64,000 nt of DNA from Cytophagales bacterium (GTDB lineage Bacteria; Bacteroidota; Bacteroidia; Cytophagales; UBA9547), in contig JAAFIH010000005.1 in the NCBI GenBank assembly GCA_013297755.1, forward strand, positions 109,188-173,187. Direction: 5' to 3'. The first letter of the stretch is position 1. Every line of letters begins with the position of its first letter. The notes below the pieces were generated by a model that searched no databases, was not told the origin of the DNA, and was given only the letters and a program-made list of their open reading frames with translations. Both the position numbers and the translations under genes were made by a program. Shown here piece by piece: positions 26,882 to 36,600 of this stretch.

Positions 26882-29443
26882 ATGACACAACAAAACAGAA
26901 GAGATTTTATAAAAAAGGCATCTTTAGCAGGAATTGCCGTTGGCACAGCAGATATTTTTGCTCATCCATCAGATCAAAAAACTTTTGATATAAAAATAGA
27001 AAACCTACAAGAAAAGGATGAATTTAAGCCTTTGGATGTAATTAAAATTTATACTTCCACGCCCTGTACCCTACAAGTGTTAGATGCTTATGGTAAGATA
27101 TACAAAGAAATAGCAGATGTTAATTCTCGGTTTTCGATTCAAATTGGTGGTGCTTTGGGTAATCATACCATTTTATGTTTTGATACTAAATCAAAACTAT
27201 TGGGTATATCAAGTTTCAAAGTAAATGCTAAAACAGAAATAAATGATAGTGCAGGTTTTTATAAAGATCTACTATTTATGTTGCGTTGGTCCTTGGTTGG
27301 AGAACGAGGCGAAGTAGGCAATTTTAGATTTCAAAATCATATATATAAGTTATTTGTGCCTTGGATTCGTGATCACACGCATACTCTCAAAGCAATGAAA
27401 TACTTTGACGCTCGCCTCAAAGATGGCGTTGATTTATATGCCAAAACACAACGCAGCGATGGTATGATTTATGACAATATTTATAAAAGATCACCAGAGC
27501 CTAATTGGTGGGATTCTGTGTTAGAAAAAGGTAATTTTATTCAAAAAATTGAAAATGGACATTCTGAGCTAAAACGCCAACCTGTAGAAGCCGATGTTGA
27601 ATATTTGTATGTAGAATGTTTGTACTTTTCGTGGAAAGCAAACGGTGATACTGCTTGGATGAAATCTACAATTGATAGCTGCATCAAAGCACTAAAATAC
27701 TGTATGACAGACAGTTATAGATGGTCCAAAAAATACAACCTTATCAAACGAGGATTTACTATCGATACTTGGGATTTTGTACACGAGTACGACCAAGCCC
27801 AAACTGGCTATGGCTCTGGCCAATGTATTGATATTGACAAAAATGAATTTGGTATCATGCATGGCGACAATACTGGATTTGCTATGGCTTGCCAATATGT
27901 AGCAGAAATGTTACTCGTAGCAGGTAGAAAAGAAGAGTCAAACGAATGGTTAGCTATTGGTAAAAAAACACTAGAAAACCTACACTCGGTGGCTTGGAAC
28001 GCTAATTTTTACACCCATTTTGTGCCAGAAAACAACGATTTCTGGCAAAAAAGAGATATAGGTAATACCAAAACCAACGAACAAGTATCTCTATCAAATG
28101 CTTATGCCATCAACCGCAATATTGGGGCTGACAAAGCCAAAAAAATTATTGAAACTTATTTAAAAATAAAAAATAACTTACCTAATGGCTCTCCTGGAGA
28201 ATGGTACACCATTTATCCTATTTTTGAAAAAGGCTTTGGAAACGACAACGAAGCCTATGAATATATGAATGGTGGCGTAATCACTATAGTGGCTGGCGAA
28301 CTTGCTAGAGGTGCTTTTGTCAATGGTTTTGAAAATTATGGCGTTGATATTTTGAAAAGATTGCATACAATCGGAAAAAATCATCAAGGATATTTTAATT
28401 GTACCTACAAAGGAGCCACCAAACCACTACCCAAGTTTAATTTTACTACTATTGATTTATTACCTTATGCTAATGCAAATTTTAGTGGAAAATCTCAAGG
28501 AAATGAACCAGCTTGGTCGGGCGAAGGCTATGATAATAGCATGTTTAATATGCCTTTGGAAAATCAAATATTTAGAGAAATTCCTTTTTTTATTACCAAC
28601 CCAGCCAAAAACAATGGCAAAGGATGCCTTATATTATCCTCAGGAGCAAAATATGCAACCAAAGCTAGCATCAGTATTAATAGTAAAACCAATGCTTTAC
28701 ATCTATTGCATGGTCGTTCACGTTCTGATGTTTTTGGTACTATTATCATAAATTATACAGATAATAGTACTTATATAGAATATATAACAAACGACAAATC
28801 AGGCAACTGGTGGTATCCACAAGATACCGAGCAATGGAAAGTAGCATTCAGAATCAGTAATAATAAATCCAAAAACGTAGGATTAGGGATTTATACACTT
28901 ATAAACCCAAAACCAGACTTAGAAATAAAAAATATTACATTTGAGGCCATGAAAAACAATGATTCTGGCAGATGGTTTGTAGCAGGAATTACACTTTCTG
29001 ATATGCAAACACCCTATTATAAAACCAATGATGTATCCTTTGGAATACCCGACAAATGGGGAGCTGCTGCCTGTGTGTATGGATTAGTCGAGGGTTTAGT
29101 TGGTATCGTAGATACAGGTATTGCCATGAAATCTGTAAGAATATCGCCAAGATGGACAGCAACTAATGAGTCAAAAGTTTCTGCAACCATCAAATACGAA
29201 GCCTCTGGCGGATATGTAAGTTACGATTATGAGTTAAAAGAAAATGAAGCCGTTTTTACCTTTACTGGCAATGCCACTGTATTTGAAATAGAATTTCTTA
29301 TTCCAAATCAAAAACAAATCAAAAACGTCTACTTAAACAATAAAACAGCAACTTATACATTGAAAAATATAGAATTTTCAACCTATTTAACACTAGAATC
29401 TAATAAAATTGGTGTAAATTTACTTCAAATTACATTTGTTTGA
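26882..29443 (+). CDS. Tat-exported six-hairpin (alpha/alpha-barrel) glycosidase-like protein
   Basis: 853 aa. Tat signal RRDFIKKASLAG at the N-terminus. A beta-sandwich-like region (about 30-120) precedes an alpha/alpha toroid typical of six-hairpin glycosidases (VPWIRDHTHTLKAMKYFD, RSDGMIYDNIY, PVEADVEYLYVECLYFSWKANGD, NGGVITIVAGELARGAF), then a C-terminal beta domain (WGAAACVYGLVEGLVGI, KSVRISPRW). Family-level assignment (GH15/65/78-like clan) is uncertain. Substrate probably an oligosaccharide. Divergent from the dehydrogenase gene with a 202-bp shared promoter region; its stop codon overlaps the TTG start of the ABC ATPase. Confidence 0.75.
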   Translation: MTQQNRRDFIKKASLAGIAVGTADIFAHPSDQKTFDIKIENLQEKDEFKPLDVIKIYTSTPCTLQVLDAYGKIYKEIADVNSRFSIQIGGALGNHTILCFDTKSKLLGISSFKVNAKTEINDSAGFYKDLLFMLRWSLVGERGEVGNFRFQNHIYKLFVPWIRDHTHTLKAMKYFDARLKDGVDLYAKTQRSDGMIYDNIYKRSPEPNWWDSVLEKGNFIQKIENGHSELKRQPVEADVEYLYVECLYFSWKANGDTAWMKSTIDSCIKALKYCMTDSYRWSKKYNLIKRGFTIDTWDFVHEYDQAQTGYGSGQCIDIDKNEFGIMHGDNTGFAMACQYVAEMLLVAGRKEESNEWLAIGKKTLENLHSVAWNANFYTHFVPENNDFWQKRDIGNTKTNEQVSLSNAYAINRNIGADKAKKIIETYLKIKNNLPNGSPGEWYTIYPIFEKGFGNDNEAYEYMNGGVITIVAGELARGAFVNGFENYGVDILKRLHTIGKNHQGYFNCTYKGATKPLPKFNFTTIDLLPYANANFSGKSQGNEPAWSGEGYDNSMFNMPLENQIFREIPFFITNPAKNNGKGCLILSSGAKYATKASISINSKTNALHLLHGRSRSDVFGTIIINYTDNSTYIEYITNDKSGNWWYPQDTEQWKVAFRISNNKSKNVGLGIYTLINPKPDLEIKNITFEAMKNNDSGRWFVAGITLSDMQTPYYKTNDVSFGIPDKWGAAACVYGLVEGLVGIVDTGIAMKSVRISPRWTATNESKVSATIKYEASGGYVSYDYELKENEAVFTFTGNATVFEIEFLIPNQKQIKNVYLNNKTATYTLKNIEFSTYLTLESNKIGVNLLQITFV

Positions 29444-30315
29444 TACTATTAGAAAATATTTCAAAAAAATTTGATGCCAATGTTGCTTTGCAAAACATAG
29501 ACCTAGCCATTCCAAAAGCTTGCATTTTTGGTTTGCTGGGTCCTAATGGAGCTGGCAAAACAACTTTAATCAGAATTCTTACTCAAATTATTTTGCCTGA
29601 TACTGGCAAATTATATTTTGATGGTCAGCTAGCAACACCTAAGCATCAACATTTGATGGGTTATTTGCCCGAAGAACGTGGATTATACAAAAAAATGAAA
29701 GTCTATGAGCAATTACTCTATTTTGCCCAACTAAAAGGATTGTCAAAAAACGAAGCCAAAAACAACATTGATTTTTGGCTCCAAAAACTTGAAATAACTA
29801 CTTGGAAAGCCAAAACTATAGAAGAGCTATCGAAGGGAATGCAACAAAAAGTACAATTTGTGGCCACAATAGCCCACAACCCACAAATAATAATCCTAGA
29901 CGAGCCATTTACAGGATTTGACCCAATCAATGCTCAAATGCTGATAGACATCATTATAGAATTAAAAAATAATGGAAAAACAATCATACTTTCTACCCAC
30001 AGGATGGAACAAACCGAGCAACTTTGCGATACTATTGCTATGGTACACAAAGCCAGTTTGGTATTGCATGGAAATCTAAAAGAAATAATCAATAATCATA
30101 AAAAATACATATATACTATTGAATATAGTGGGTCGTTTCCTGAAAATCCACAACTGTATAATATCATAACATTGACAGAAAACCAAGCAACTATTCAGTG
30201 CCATAATACCTCGCTCAATGCTATTTTACAATATTTGTTGCCCTTTATAGACATATATTCAATGATAGAAAAAAAACCATCTTTAAATGAAATTTTTATC
30301 GAAAAAACTAATTAA
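29440..30315 (+). CDS. ABC-type transporter ATP-binding protein (DUF4162 tail)
   Basis: 291 aa. Walker A GPNGAGKTT at 34-42, Q-loop region YLPEERGLY, signature LSKGMQQK, Walker B IIILDEPF, H-loop STHRM; a C-terminal DUF4162-like domain follows (about 220-291). This is the ATPase of ABC-2-type exporters such as the Na+ (NatA-like) or lipid classes. The start is TTG in a TTGA overlap with the stop of the glycosidase gene; the frame has no upstream ATG, so TTG is the only reasonable start. A permease normally follows, but none is present here: the next gene encodes a small barrel. Confidence 0.9.
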   Translation: MILLENISKKFDANVALQNIDLAIPKACIFGLLGPNGAGKTTLIRILTQIILPDTGKLYFDGQLATPKHQHLMGYLPEERGLYKKMKVYEQLLYFAQLKGLSKNEAKNNIDFWLQKLEITTWKAKTIEELSKGMQQKVQFVATIAHNPQIIILDEPFTGFDPINAQMLIDIIIELKNNGKTIILSTHRMEQTEQLCDTIAMVHKASLVLHGNLKEIINNHKKYIYTIEYSGSFPENPQLYNIITLTENQATIQCHNTSLNAILQYLLPFIDIYSMIEKKPSLNEIFIEKTN

Positions 30316-30426
30316 AATGAACTATTCTATATAAATTATTACTAAAAGTGTTTTTTTTTAATACATATTTTTTTATAAAAATTTTTGTTATCAATTTGCA
30401 CCAAAATTAATCTTAAATAAAATAAA

Positions 30427-30969
30427 ATGAAAAAATCATTATTAATTGCAACAGTAGCTTTGGGTTTGACTTTTAACTCTAATGCACAAGTATTTGAACA
30501 AGGCAGTAAATTTGTAAACGTGGGTATAGGCTTAATAAGTCCTTATGCTTATTCAGGTTCTAGCATGGGATTACCACCTATATCTGGGTCATTTGAATAT
30601 GGCATAACAGACAAAATTGGAGTTGGAGCCATTGTTGGTTTTACAACTTCTAGCCTAAGTTATTTTGGATATAAAGCAAATTTTAGCTACATAATAGTAG
30701 GCGGAAGAGGTGCATATCATTTTTTGGAACATGATAAAATTGATTTGTATGCTGGTTTAATGCTTGGATATAACATTTCATCTACAAGTTATACAGACAA
30801 CGCTGGAAATAGTTACACCCCAATTTTAGGACCAGGTTTTGGTGGGAGTGGAGTTGCATTTGGTATATTTGGGGGTGTTAGATATATGTTTGCCAAAAAA
30901 GTGGGCGGTTTTGCAGAACTTGGCTATAGCATATCTTGGATAACCATTGGAGCAACATTCAAATTTTAA
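30427..30969 (+). CDS. small outer-membrane beta-barrel protein
   Basis: 180 aa. Signal peptide at 1-20 (LTFNSNAQ), glycine-rich beta-strand repeats (FVNVGIGLISPYAY, KIGVGAIVGFTTSS, YAGLMLGYNISSTSY, FGIFGGVRYMFAKK) and a C-terminal ...SISWITIGATFKF ending in Phe, as in OmpW/OprF-like barrels of Bacteroidota. Probably eight strands. It stands alone after the ABC ATPase, 111 bp away. Function unknown; structural or porin-like. Confidence 0.75.
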   Translation: MKKSLLIATVALGLTFNSNAQVFEQGSKFVNVGIGLISPYAYSGSSMGLPPISGSFEYGITDKIGVGAIVGFTTSSLSYFGYKANFSYIIVGGRGAYHFLEHDKIDLYAGLMLGYNISSTSYTDNAGNSYTPILGPGFGGSGVAFGIFGGVRYMFAKKVGGFAELGYSISWITIGATFKF

Positions 30970-30978
30970 TTTTTTCTG

Positions 30979-31132
30979 AAAAGCCAACTGATTAAGAGAA
31001 CATCTAAAACCTCAATATATTATACCTCTCCCCTGTTCACAACCTAGCTCAAAACTATCGTTTTGGCACAAAGGAGAGTGAATCGGTGGAAAAGAGGTTT
31101 TTAAAAGTTCCCTTATGTTTTAGTTGGCTTTT
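30979..31132. repeat. long imperfect inverted repeat
   Basis: AAAAGCCAACTGATTAAGAG on the left and, about 90 bp on, GTTTTAGTTGGCTTTT on the right pair over roughly 35 bp with mismatches; inner CTCTCCCC / GGAGAG add pairing. It may be a decayed MITE or a large terminator-like fold after the barrel gene. The rest of the gap to 31445 holds only the promoter of the next gene. Confidence 0.45.
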
Positions 31133-31396
31133 TATTTTTCTATTTAAACTAATACATTTTTTTAAAACTTCAATATCAAAAAAAACCAAAATCCTAATTC
31201 TATTTATATTATTAGAATAGCTACAAAAAATGAAGTTAGCTGAAATGGTAGAGCGACCATGCAAACCTTGAATATTCAGGCTTTGAATCAATAGTTTTCA
31301 AATTACCTTCGATAATTTTACAAACCTAAACTATTTGACCTAAAAAGTAACCTAAGCGTGAAATTGTCAAACTTAAGCAAAAATAAACAGGCATAT

Positions 31397-31428
31397 TTTG
31401 GCATTTTGATTAAAATAATCTATCTTTG
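31397..31428 (+). promoter_or_regulatory. Bacteroidota-type promoter of the AAA/RloB pair
   Basis: TTTG at 31397-31400, 20-bp spacer, TATCTTTG at 31421-31428 (TAnnTTTG -7 box). Initiation about 7 bp later would leave a short leader to the ATG at 31446. Confidence 0.6.
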
Positions 31429-31445
31429 CGTGAAATTCACACACA

Positions 31446-32804
31446 ATGCTAATTAAATTCATAGTTAAAAATTTGTTCTCCTTTAAGGAAGAGACGGAAT
31501 TTAATCTATTCCCAAGTAAGACTTCCCGTTTACCACATCACAAAATCAATCTAAATGGAATTGATGTTTTGAGATTAAGTGCTGTTTATGGTGCAAATGG
31601 CTCAGGCAAGTCTAATTTAGTAAAGTCTATTGGACTTTTAAAATCCATGATTGGGGAGGGAACGATTGAAGATGGAGTTGAAAATAATAAATTTAAGCTA
31701 TCTTTTAAAAATAAAACACTTCCAATTGAAATGGGTATTGAATTTTATTGCAATCCCAATGTTTACTATTACACAGTTTCTATTAATGATAGCCAAGTTG
31801 TATATGAATATTTTGCGGAGAGTAAAAAGGAGAAAGACATTTTAATTTTTGAAAGAAAAATTGAAAATGAAATTCAGAAAATTAACTTCTTTCCTGAATA
31901 TTACAAAGACGAAAAAAACAAACTATTTGCTTCTGTTTTAGAAGAGAAAATTTTAGAGAAAAATCAGTTGCTATTTACTTTCTTAAGAAAAAAATATGAG
32001 CATGAATTTAGAGATATTAAAAATGCTTACGATTGGTTTGAAGATACATTAACTATCATTTCACCAGAGACAAAGGCAGATGGTTTAGCCCATATTTTAG
32101 ATTATGAGAAAGGAATGAATGATTTCGCTAATGATTTAATTAGTTCTTTTAATACTGGAATTACAAAATTAGGGATTGAAAAAGAAATCATTGACGAGTT
32201 CATTGAAAAATCTGATAATAAAGAATTAAAATCTGTAATTGCAACACTTAAAAAAAATCCAAATAGTTCTGCTACATTGACTCATTCTATGACAAAAGAA
32301 GATGTTATTCTAATGAATGAAAACGATAAGATAATGACTAAGCGATTATTCACAGAACATACAGACGAGGATGGAAATCAAGTGGAATTTACCTTGCCCC
32401 AAGAATCTGATGGGACAAGAAGATTATTAGATTATATCCCTGCGATTGAACAATTAATTAATACTAACAAAGTTTTTCTAATTGACGAAATTGAACGTAG
32501 TATTCATCCTTTAACAATCAAAGAAATTATTTCTAAATTTTCACTTGACGAACAAGCAAAAGGACAATTAGTATTCACAACACATGAGTCCAATCTATTA
32601 GATCAAGACATTTTAAGGACAGACGAAATTTGGTTTGCTCAGAAAGATTTTAATGGTGCGACTAAACTATATTCATTGAGTGATTACAAAGTTCATAACA
32701 CTATCGACATTGAGAATGGATACCTGAATGGGAGGTATGGTGGTATTCCTTTTTTATCAAATTTGCAAGACTTAAATTGGCATAAATATTCTGATGTTAA
32801 ATAG
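31446..32804 (+). CDS. AAA family ATPase, AbiLi/RloA-like
   Basis: 452 aa. SMC/ABC-like AAA ATPase: Walker A GANGSGKS at 49-56, signature-like LPQESDGTRRLLDYIP, Walker B VFLIDEIERSIHP with D347-E348, and a following TTHESNLLD His switch. The N-terminus MLIKFIVKNLFSF is typical of AAA_15/OLD-type defence ATPases. Its end overlaps the RloB-like gene by 11 bp. An ATPase of this class followed by RloB is the AbiL / Rlo arrangement, counted among phage-defence pairs. It has its own promoter and no relation to its neighbours, so it was probably acquired. Intact reading frame. Confidence 0.85.
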   Translation: MLIKFIVKNLFSFKEETEFNLFPSKTSRLPHHKINLNGIDVLRLSAVYGANGSGKSNLVKSIGLLKSMIGEGTIEDGVENNKFKLSFKNKTLPIEMGIEFYCNPNVYYYTVSINDSQVVYEYFAESKKEKDILIFERKIENEIQKINFFPEYYKDEKNKLFASVLEEKILEKNQLLFTFLRKKYEHEFRDIKNAYDWFEDTLTIISPETKADGLAHILDYEKGMNDFANDLISSFNTGITKLGIEKEIIDEFIEKSDNKELKSVIATLKKNPNSSATLTHSMTKEDVILMNENDKIMTKRLFTEHTDEDGNQVEFTLPQESDGTRRLLDYIPAIEQLINTNKVFLIDEIERSIHPLTIKEIISKFSLDEQAKGQLVFTTHESNLLDQDILRTDEIWFAQKDFNGATKLYSLSDYKVHNTIDIENGYLNGRYGGIPFLSNLQDLNWHKYSDVK

Positions 32805-33318
32805 AAGCAAGATATATCATAAAGTTGAAGCAGAAAAAGATGTCAAGAAAATATACATTTTCTGTGAAGGAGACCGAGAGGTAAACTACTTTACCTACTT
32901 TAAAGGTTTCTCTTCTAATATTGACATCATTCCAATACCTAATGACAATGGAAAATCCGACCCTAAAAAGTTGAATGAAAACGCAATCCTTAAATTATTC
33001 GGAAGTAATGAAGAAAAGCCCAAACTGAATTTTAGGGTTGAGTTTAATGACGAAGTTTGGTTTGTAATAGACACAGACAGATGGAACAAAGACAATAAAA
33101 TAGAATCGTTACGCAAAAGCTGTTTACAACAAACTAATTGGAAAGTATGCCAAAGTAATCCATGTTTTGAATTATGGTTATATTATCATTTTCATCAATC
33201 AAAACCATCGAAGATTGAAATTGAAAGATTTAGTAGTTTTAAATCATTCGTTGATTCTAAAATTTTAGGAGGTTTTGATTCTACTATACATCCAATTTTT
33301 TTCAAGAGGCGATATTAA
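32794..33318 (+). CDS. RloB/AbiLii-like protein, prematurely ended by a frameshift
   Basis: 174 aa as read. RloB family: IYIFCEGDREVNYF (E25-G26, Toprim-like acidic site), WFVIDTDRW (D93, D95) and NPCFELWLYYHF. The conserved C-terminal part is missing from this frame, but continues in the -1 frame (EAILNSEKNFENENN ... STEVYILSKSILPFI) to a stop at 33455. The break is at T7 (33296-33302), inside T-TTT-TTC, which fits a -1 slippery heptamer as well as a one-base deletion. The upstream AAA ATPase is its partner. Whether the protein is full length in vivo cannot be decided from sequence. Confidence 0.8.
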   Translation: MLNRSKIYHKVEAEKDVKKIYIFCEGDREVNYFTYFKGFSSNIDIIPIPNDNGKSDPKKLNENAILKLFGSNEEKPKLNFRVEFNDEVWFVIDTDRWNKDNKIESLRKSCLQQTNWKVCQSNPCFELWLYYHFHQSKPSKIEIERFSSFKSFVDSKILGGFDSTIHPIFFKRRY

Positions 33319-33455
33319 ATTCAGAAAAAAATTTTGAGAATGAAAATAACCAACCAAAATATTTAAGCACAGAAGTTTATATTTTATCAAAATCAATTTT
33401 ACCTTTTATTAAAGAAATAATTGATCAATGTTTGCGATTACCTAACAAAAAATAG
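33300..33455 (+). pseudogene. displaced C-terminal part of the RloB-like protein (-1 frame)
   Basis: 51 codons plus stop in the -1 frame relative to the upstream gene, beginning at the T7 run. The sequence carries the usual end of RloB proteins (AE-rich helix after HPI, then KSILPFIKEI). No start codon or promoter of its own. It restores a 225-residue product if the frames are joined, near the usual family size. Confidence 0.75.
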
Positions 33456-33499
33456 AAGTTATCTGTAAACTTTCAGCGACAACACTTCGGCCGAAAAAA

Positions 33500-33629
33500 G
33501 CCACAGCATCAAACAGCACATTTGTAATAGGTAAGGTTTCGTACTCCTAAGATAGTTTTTGTAGTAACCGCACGTTCAGTTCACAGCTTCAACATTAGTA
33601 TTTCTAATTCACCAACTTCGCAATGCTCC
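33500..33629. repeat. diverged intergenic repeat, copy A (after AAA/RloB)
   Basis: Aligns over about 130 bp with 41655-41779. Shared blocks include CACATTTG.AA.AGG.AAGGTTTC, ATAGTTT and a CTTC...GC tail. It follows the defence gene pair. The preceding TTCGGCCGAA palindrome is part of the same structured gap. Confidence 0.5.
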
Positions 33630-33696
33630 AAAAAGTAGCTTTAAAAAAAACATTATTTTTAAACCAAAACATCAACTTTTTGCGTTTATTTGTATA

Positions 33697-36600
33697 ATGG
33701 AATCAATACAATCAATTAGAGAAAATCTTTATAGATTTAAAAAGAAATTTTTTGTCAATCAATTACTCAAAGGTAGCTTTATATTTTTTATATCAATTAT
33801 TTCTAGTTACCTGATTTTCAATACATTAGAGTTTTTTGGCAATTTCAATACACAAGTCAGAACTGCATTTTTTTATGGCTTTATTTCTATTATGGCTTTA
33901 GTGGGCTATTTTTTTATAATCAAACCATTGGTCAATTTGGCTTTGTTACATAAAAAATTATCAGACGCAGAGGCCGCTAGCCAAATTGGACTTTTGATGC
34001 CTCAAATCAAAGATAAGCTTCTAAATACCCTTCAACTTTCGGCACTTTCTAATTCTGAAAACCAACTTATACAAGCTGCCATTCAATCTAAATCAAAAGA
34101 AATTTCTGTTTTTAATTTTTCAGATGCCATACACCTAAAAGAAAACAATCGTTTTTTAAAATATCTCATCCCACTCGTATTTATGATTGTTGCTATTGTA
34201 TCATTTATGCCTCGATTTTTTACAGAAACTACCCACAGAATTGTAAAACACAACATGGAGTTTGTGCCAAATGCTCCTTTTCAGTTTTTATTAAAAAATA
34301 AAAAGTTTAAAGTCTACAAAAACGAAGATTTATTACTTCAAGCATCTTTAGTAGGCAGTGCTCTACCCGACAATGTTTATATCCAAATAGATGGCAGAAA
34401 CCAAAAAATGGAAAACACTGCTGAAGCCAATTTTAGCTTTTTAATACAAAATATAACCCAAAATATTGATTTTCAGCTCAATGGGGGTGGATTTTTCTCT
34501 GATATTTATTCCATAGAAGTTGTAAGTAGGCCTACACTCAATGGATTTAAAATCAGCCTTGACTACCCTAATTATACAGCCAAAAAAGATGAAATTCTCG
34601 AAAATGTAGGAAATTTGTTAGTACCTGAAGGCACCATTGTAAAATGGAATTTTGATGCCACAGATTGCGAAAAAATTACATTCCAATATGATTCATCTGC
34701 AGTTCAAAACATCGAAAAATCAATCATAGATGGATTTATGATCAAAAAACAAATATCAAAAGCTGGCTCTTACGATGTTAAACTTTTTAATAAAAATGGA
34801 CAATCCAAAGACAAATTCCAATATACAATATCTGTTGTACCAGATGCTTTTCCAAAAATACAAGTAGAGCAATTCAAAGACACTACTTTGATGCGATTTA
34901 TTACTTTTGGAGGCAATATTAGCGATGATTATGGTACAACTAAATTAAAATTATTTTATAAAAAAATTACTGAAAACAATAAAAATATTCCTTATAATGC
35001 CATTTCTATTCCTATAAATCAAAACCTGCTATCTCAAAATTTTTATTATCAATGGTCTTTAGATTCTTTATTGCTAAAACCAAATGAAACCTTAGAATAC
35101 TACCTCACAGTATGGGACAACGATGGCCTACATGGCACTAAATCTACTAACTCTCAGGTTTTTAATTTAAAAATGCCCTCACAAAAAGACCTCGAAATGT
35201 CTATAAACGAATCGAGCCAACAAGCCGAAAGCCAATTAAATCAAACATTAAGCAAGGCAAAAGAACTGAAAAAAGAGTTTAAAAAATTGGAAAATAAATT
35301 GAAAGGCAAAAAAATGTTTGACTGGCAAGATAAAAAAGCCATTGAAGACATGATGCAAAAACATGAAAATATGCAACAAGAAATGCAAAAGTTGCAAGAA
35401 AAACACCAAGAACTGGCCGAAAAACAAGATAAATTTGACAAAACTTCTGAAAGAATTGCCGAAAAAACTAAACTTTTGCAACAACTGATGAGCGAATCGC
35501 TAGACGATGAGACCAAAAAACTGTACCAAGAATTGCAAAGATTGATGACTGAAAAAGGCAAAGAAAATGAAATGAAAGATGTGATAGAGCAAATTGCCAA
35601 AAAAGAACAGAATGCCGAAAAAGAATTGGATCGTGCTTTAGAGATGTTTAAACAACTAAAGTTTGAAAAAAAGATGGAAAACATTACCCAAAACCTCGAG
35701 GATTTGGCCAAACAACAAGAACAACTTGCACAAAAAACTGAAGAAAAAAACGCTGACCTCGAAAAAATCAAAGAACAACAAAAAGAATTAAACCAAAAAT
35801 TTGAAGACACAAAAAAAGAACTCGAAGACTTGAAAAAAGACAACGAAGAACTCGAGGATAAACAAAAATTAGACGACCTAGCCAACGAACAACAAAATGT
35901 AGACAAAGAGCAAGACAAAAGCCAAGAAGCACTCGATAAAAATGATAAGAAAAAAGCTGCTGATGCTCAAAAAAAGGCTGCTAACGAGCTCAACAAAATG
36001 AAAGAAAAAATGGAAGCCATGCAAAAAAGCATGGAATCTGATGCACTTTCAGAAAATTTAGAAGATTTACGTAATATTTTAGAAAATTTAATCACACTTT
36101 CTTACGACCAAGAAGAGGTAATGAAAGAGTTTAGAAAAGTAAATCAACAAGACCCTCGCTATGTAACTCTATCACAACAACAGCTAAAACTAAAAGACGA
36201 TAGCAAAACGATAGAAGATAGTCTAAATGCTCTGGCTCGAAGGGTGTTTCAGATTCAGTCGTTTGTAAACAAAGAACTCGAAAACATGAATACTTACATG
36301 GACGATGCCACCAAAGCCATAAAAGCACGTAGAGCTGATATGGCTGCGGGCAAACAACAGTTTGCTATGACTTCTATGAACAATTTGGCCTTGTTGCTAT
36401 CTGATGTGCTAAAACAAATGCAAGACCAATCGCAAGACCAAAAACAAAAAAGTGGCTCTTGTAATAAACCAAGTAATAAAAAAGGAAAAAAACCTGGAGG
36501 AGCTCCTAGTCTTAGCCAAATGCAAAAGAAATTAAATAAACAAATTGAAGACCTCAAAAAAAGTGGCTCTTCTGGGCAAAAAATGTCTGAAGAGCTGGCC

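Noticed and set aside
31446..33455. Retron or restriction-modification system around the AAA/RloB pair
   Set aside because: No reverse transcriptase, methyltransferase or specificity subunit is present; the pair stands alone.
35241..35918. 225-codon minus-strand open frame (Ser/Cys/Phe-rich) opposite the DUF4175 gene
   Set aside because: It is the mirror of the Glu/Lys/Gln coiled-coil codons on the plus strand. The composition is implausible and no start context or family is seen. The same holds for 36294-36662 and 36554-37006.
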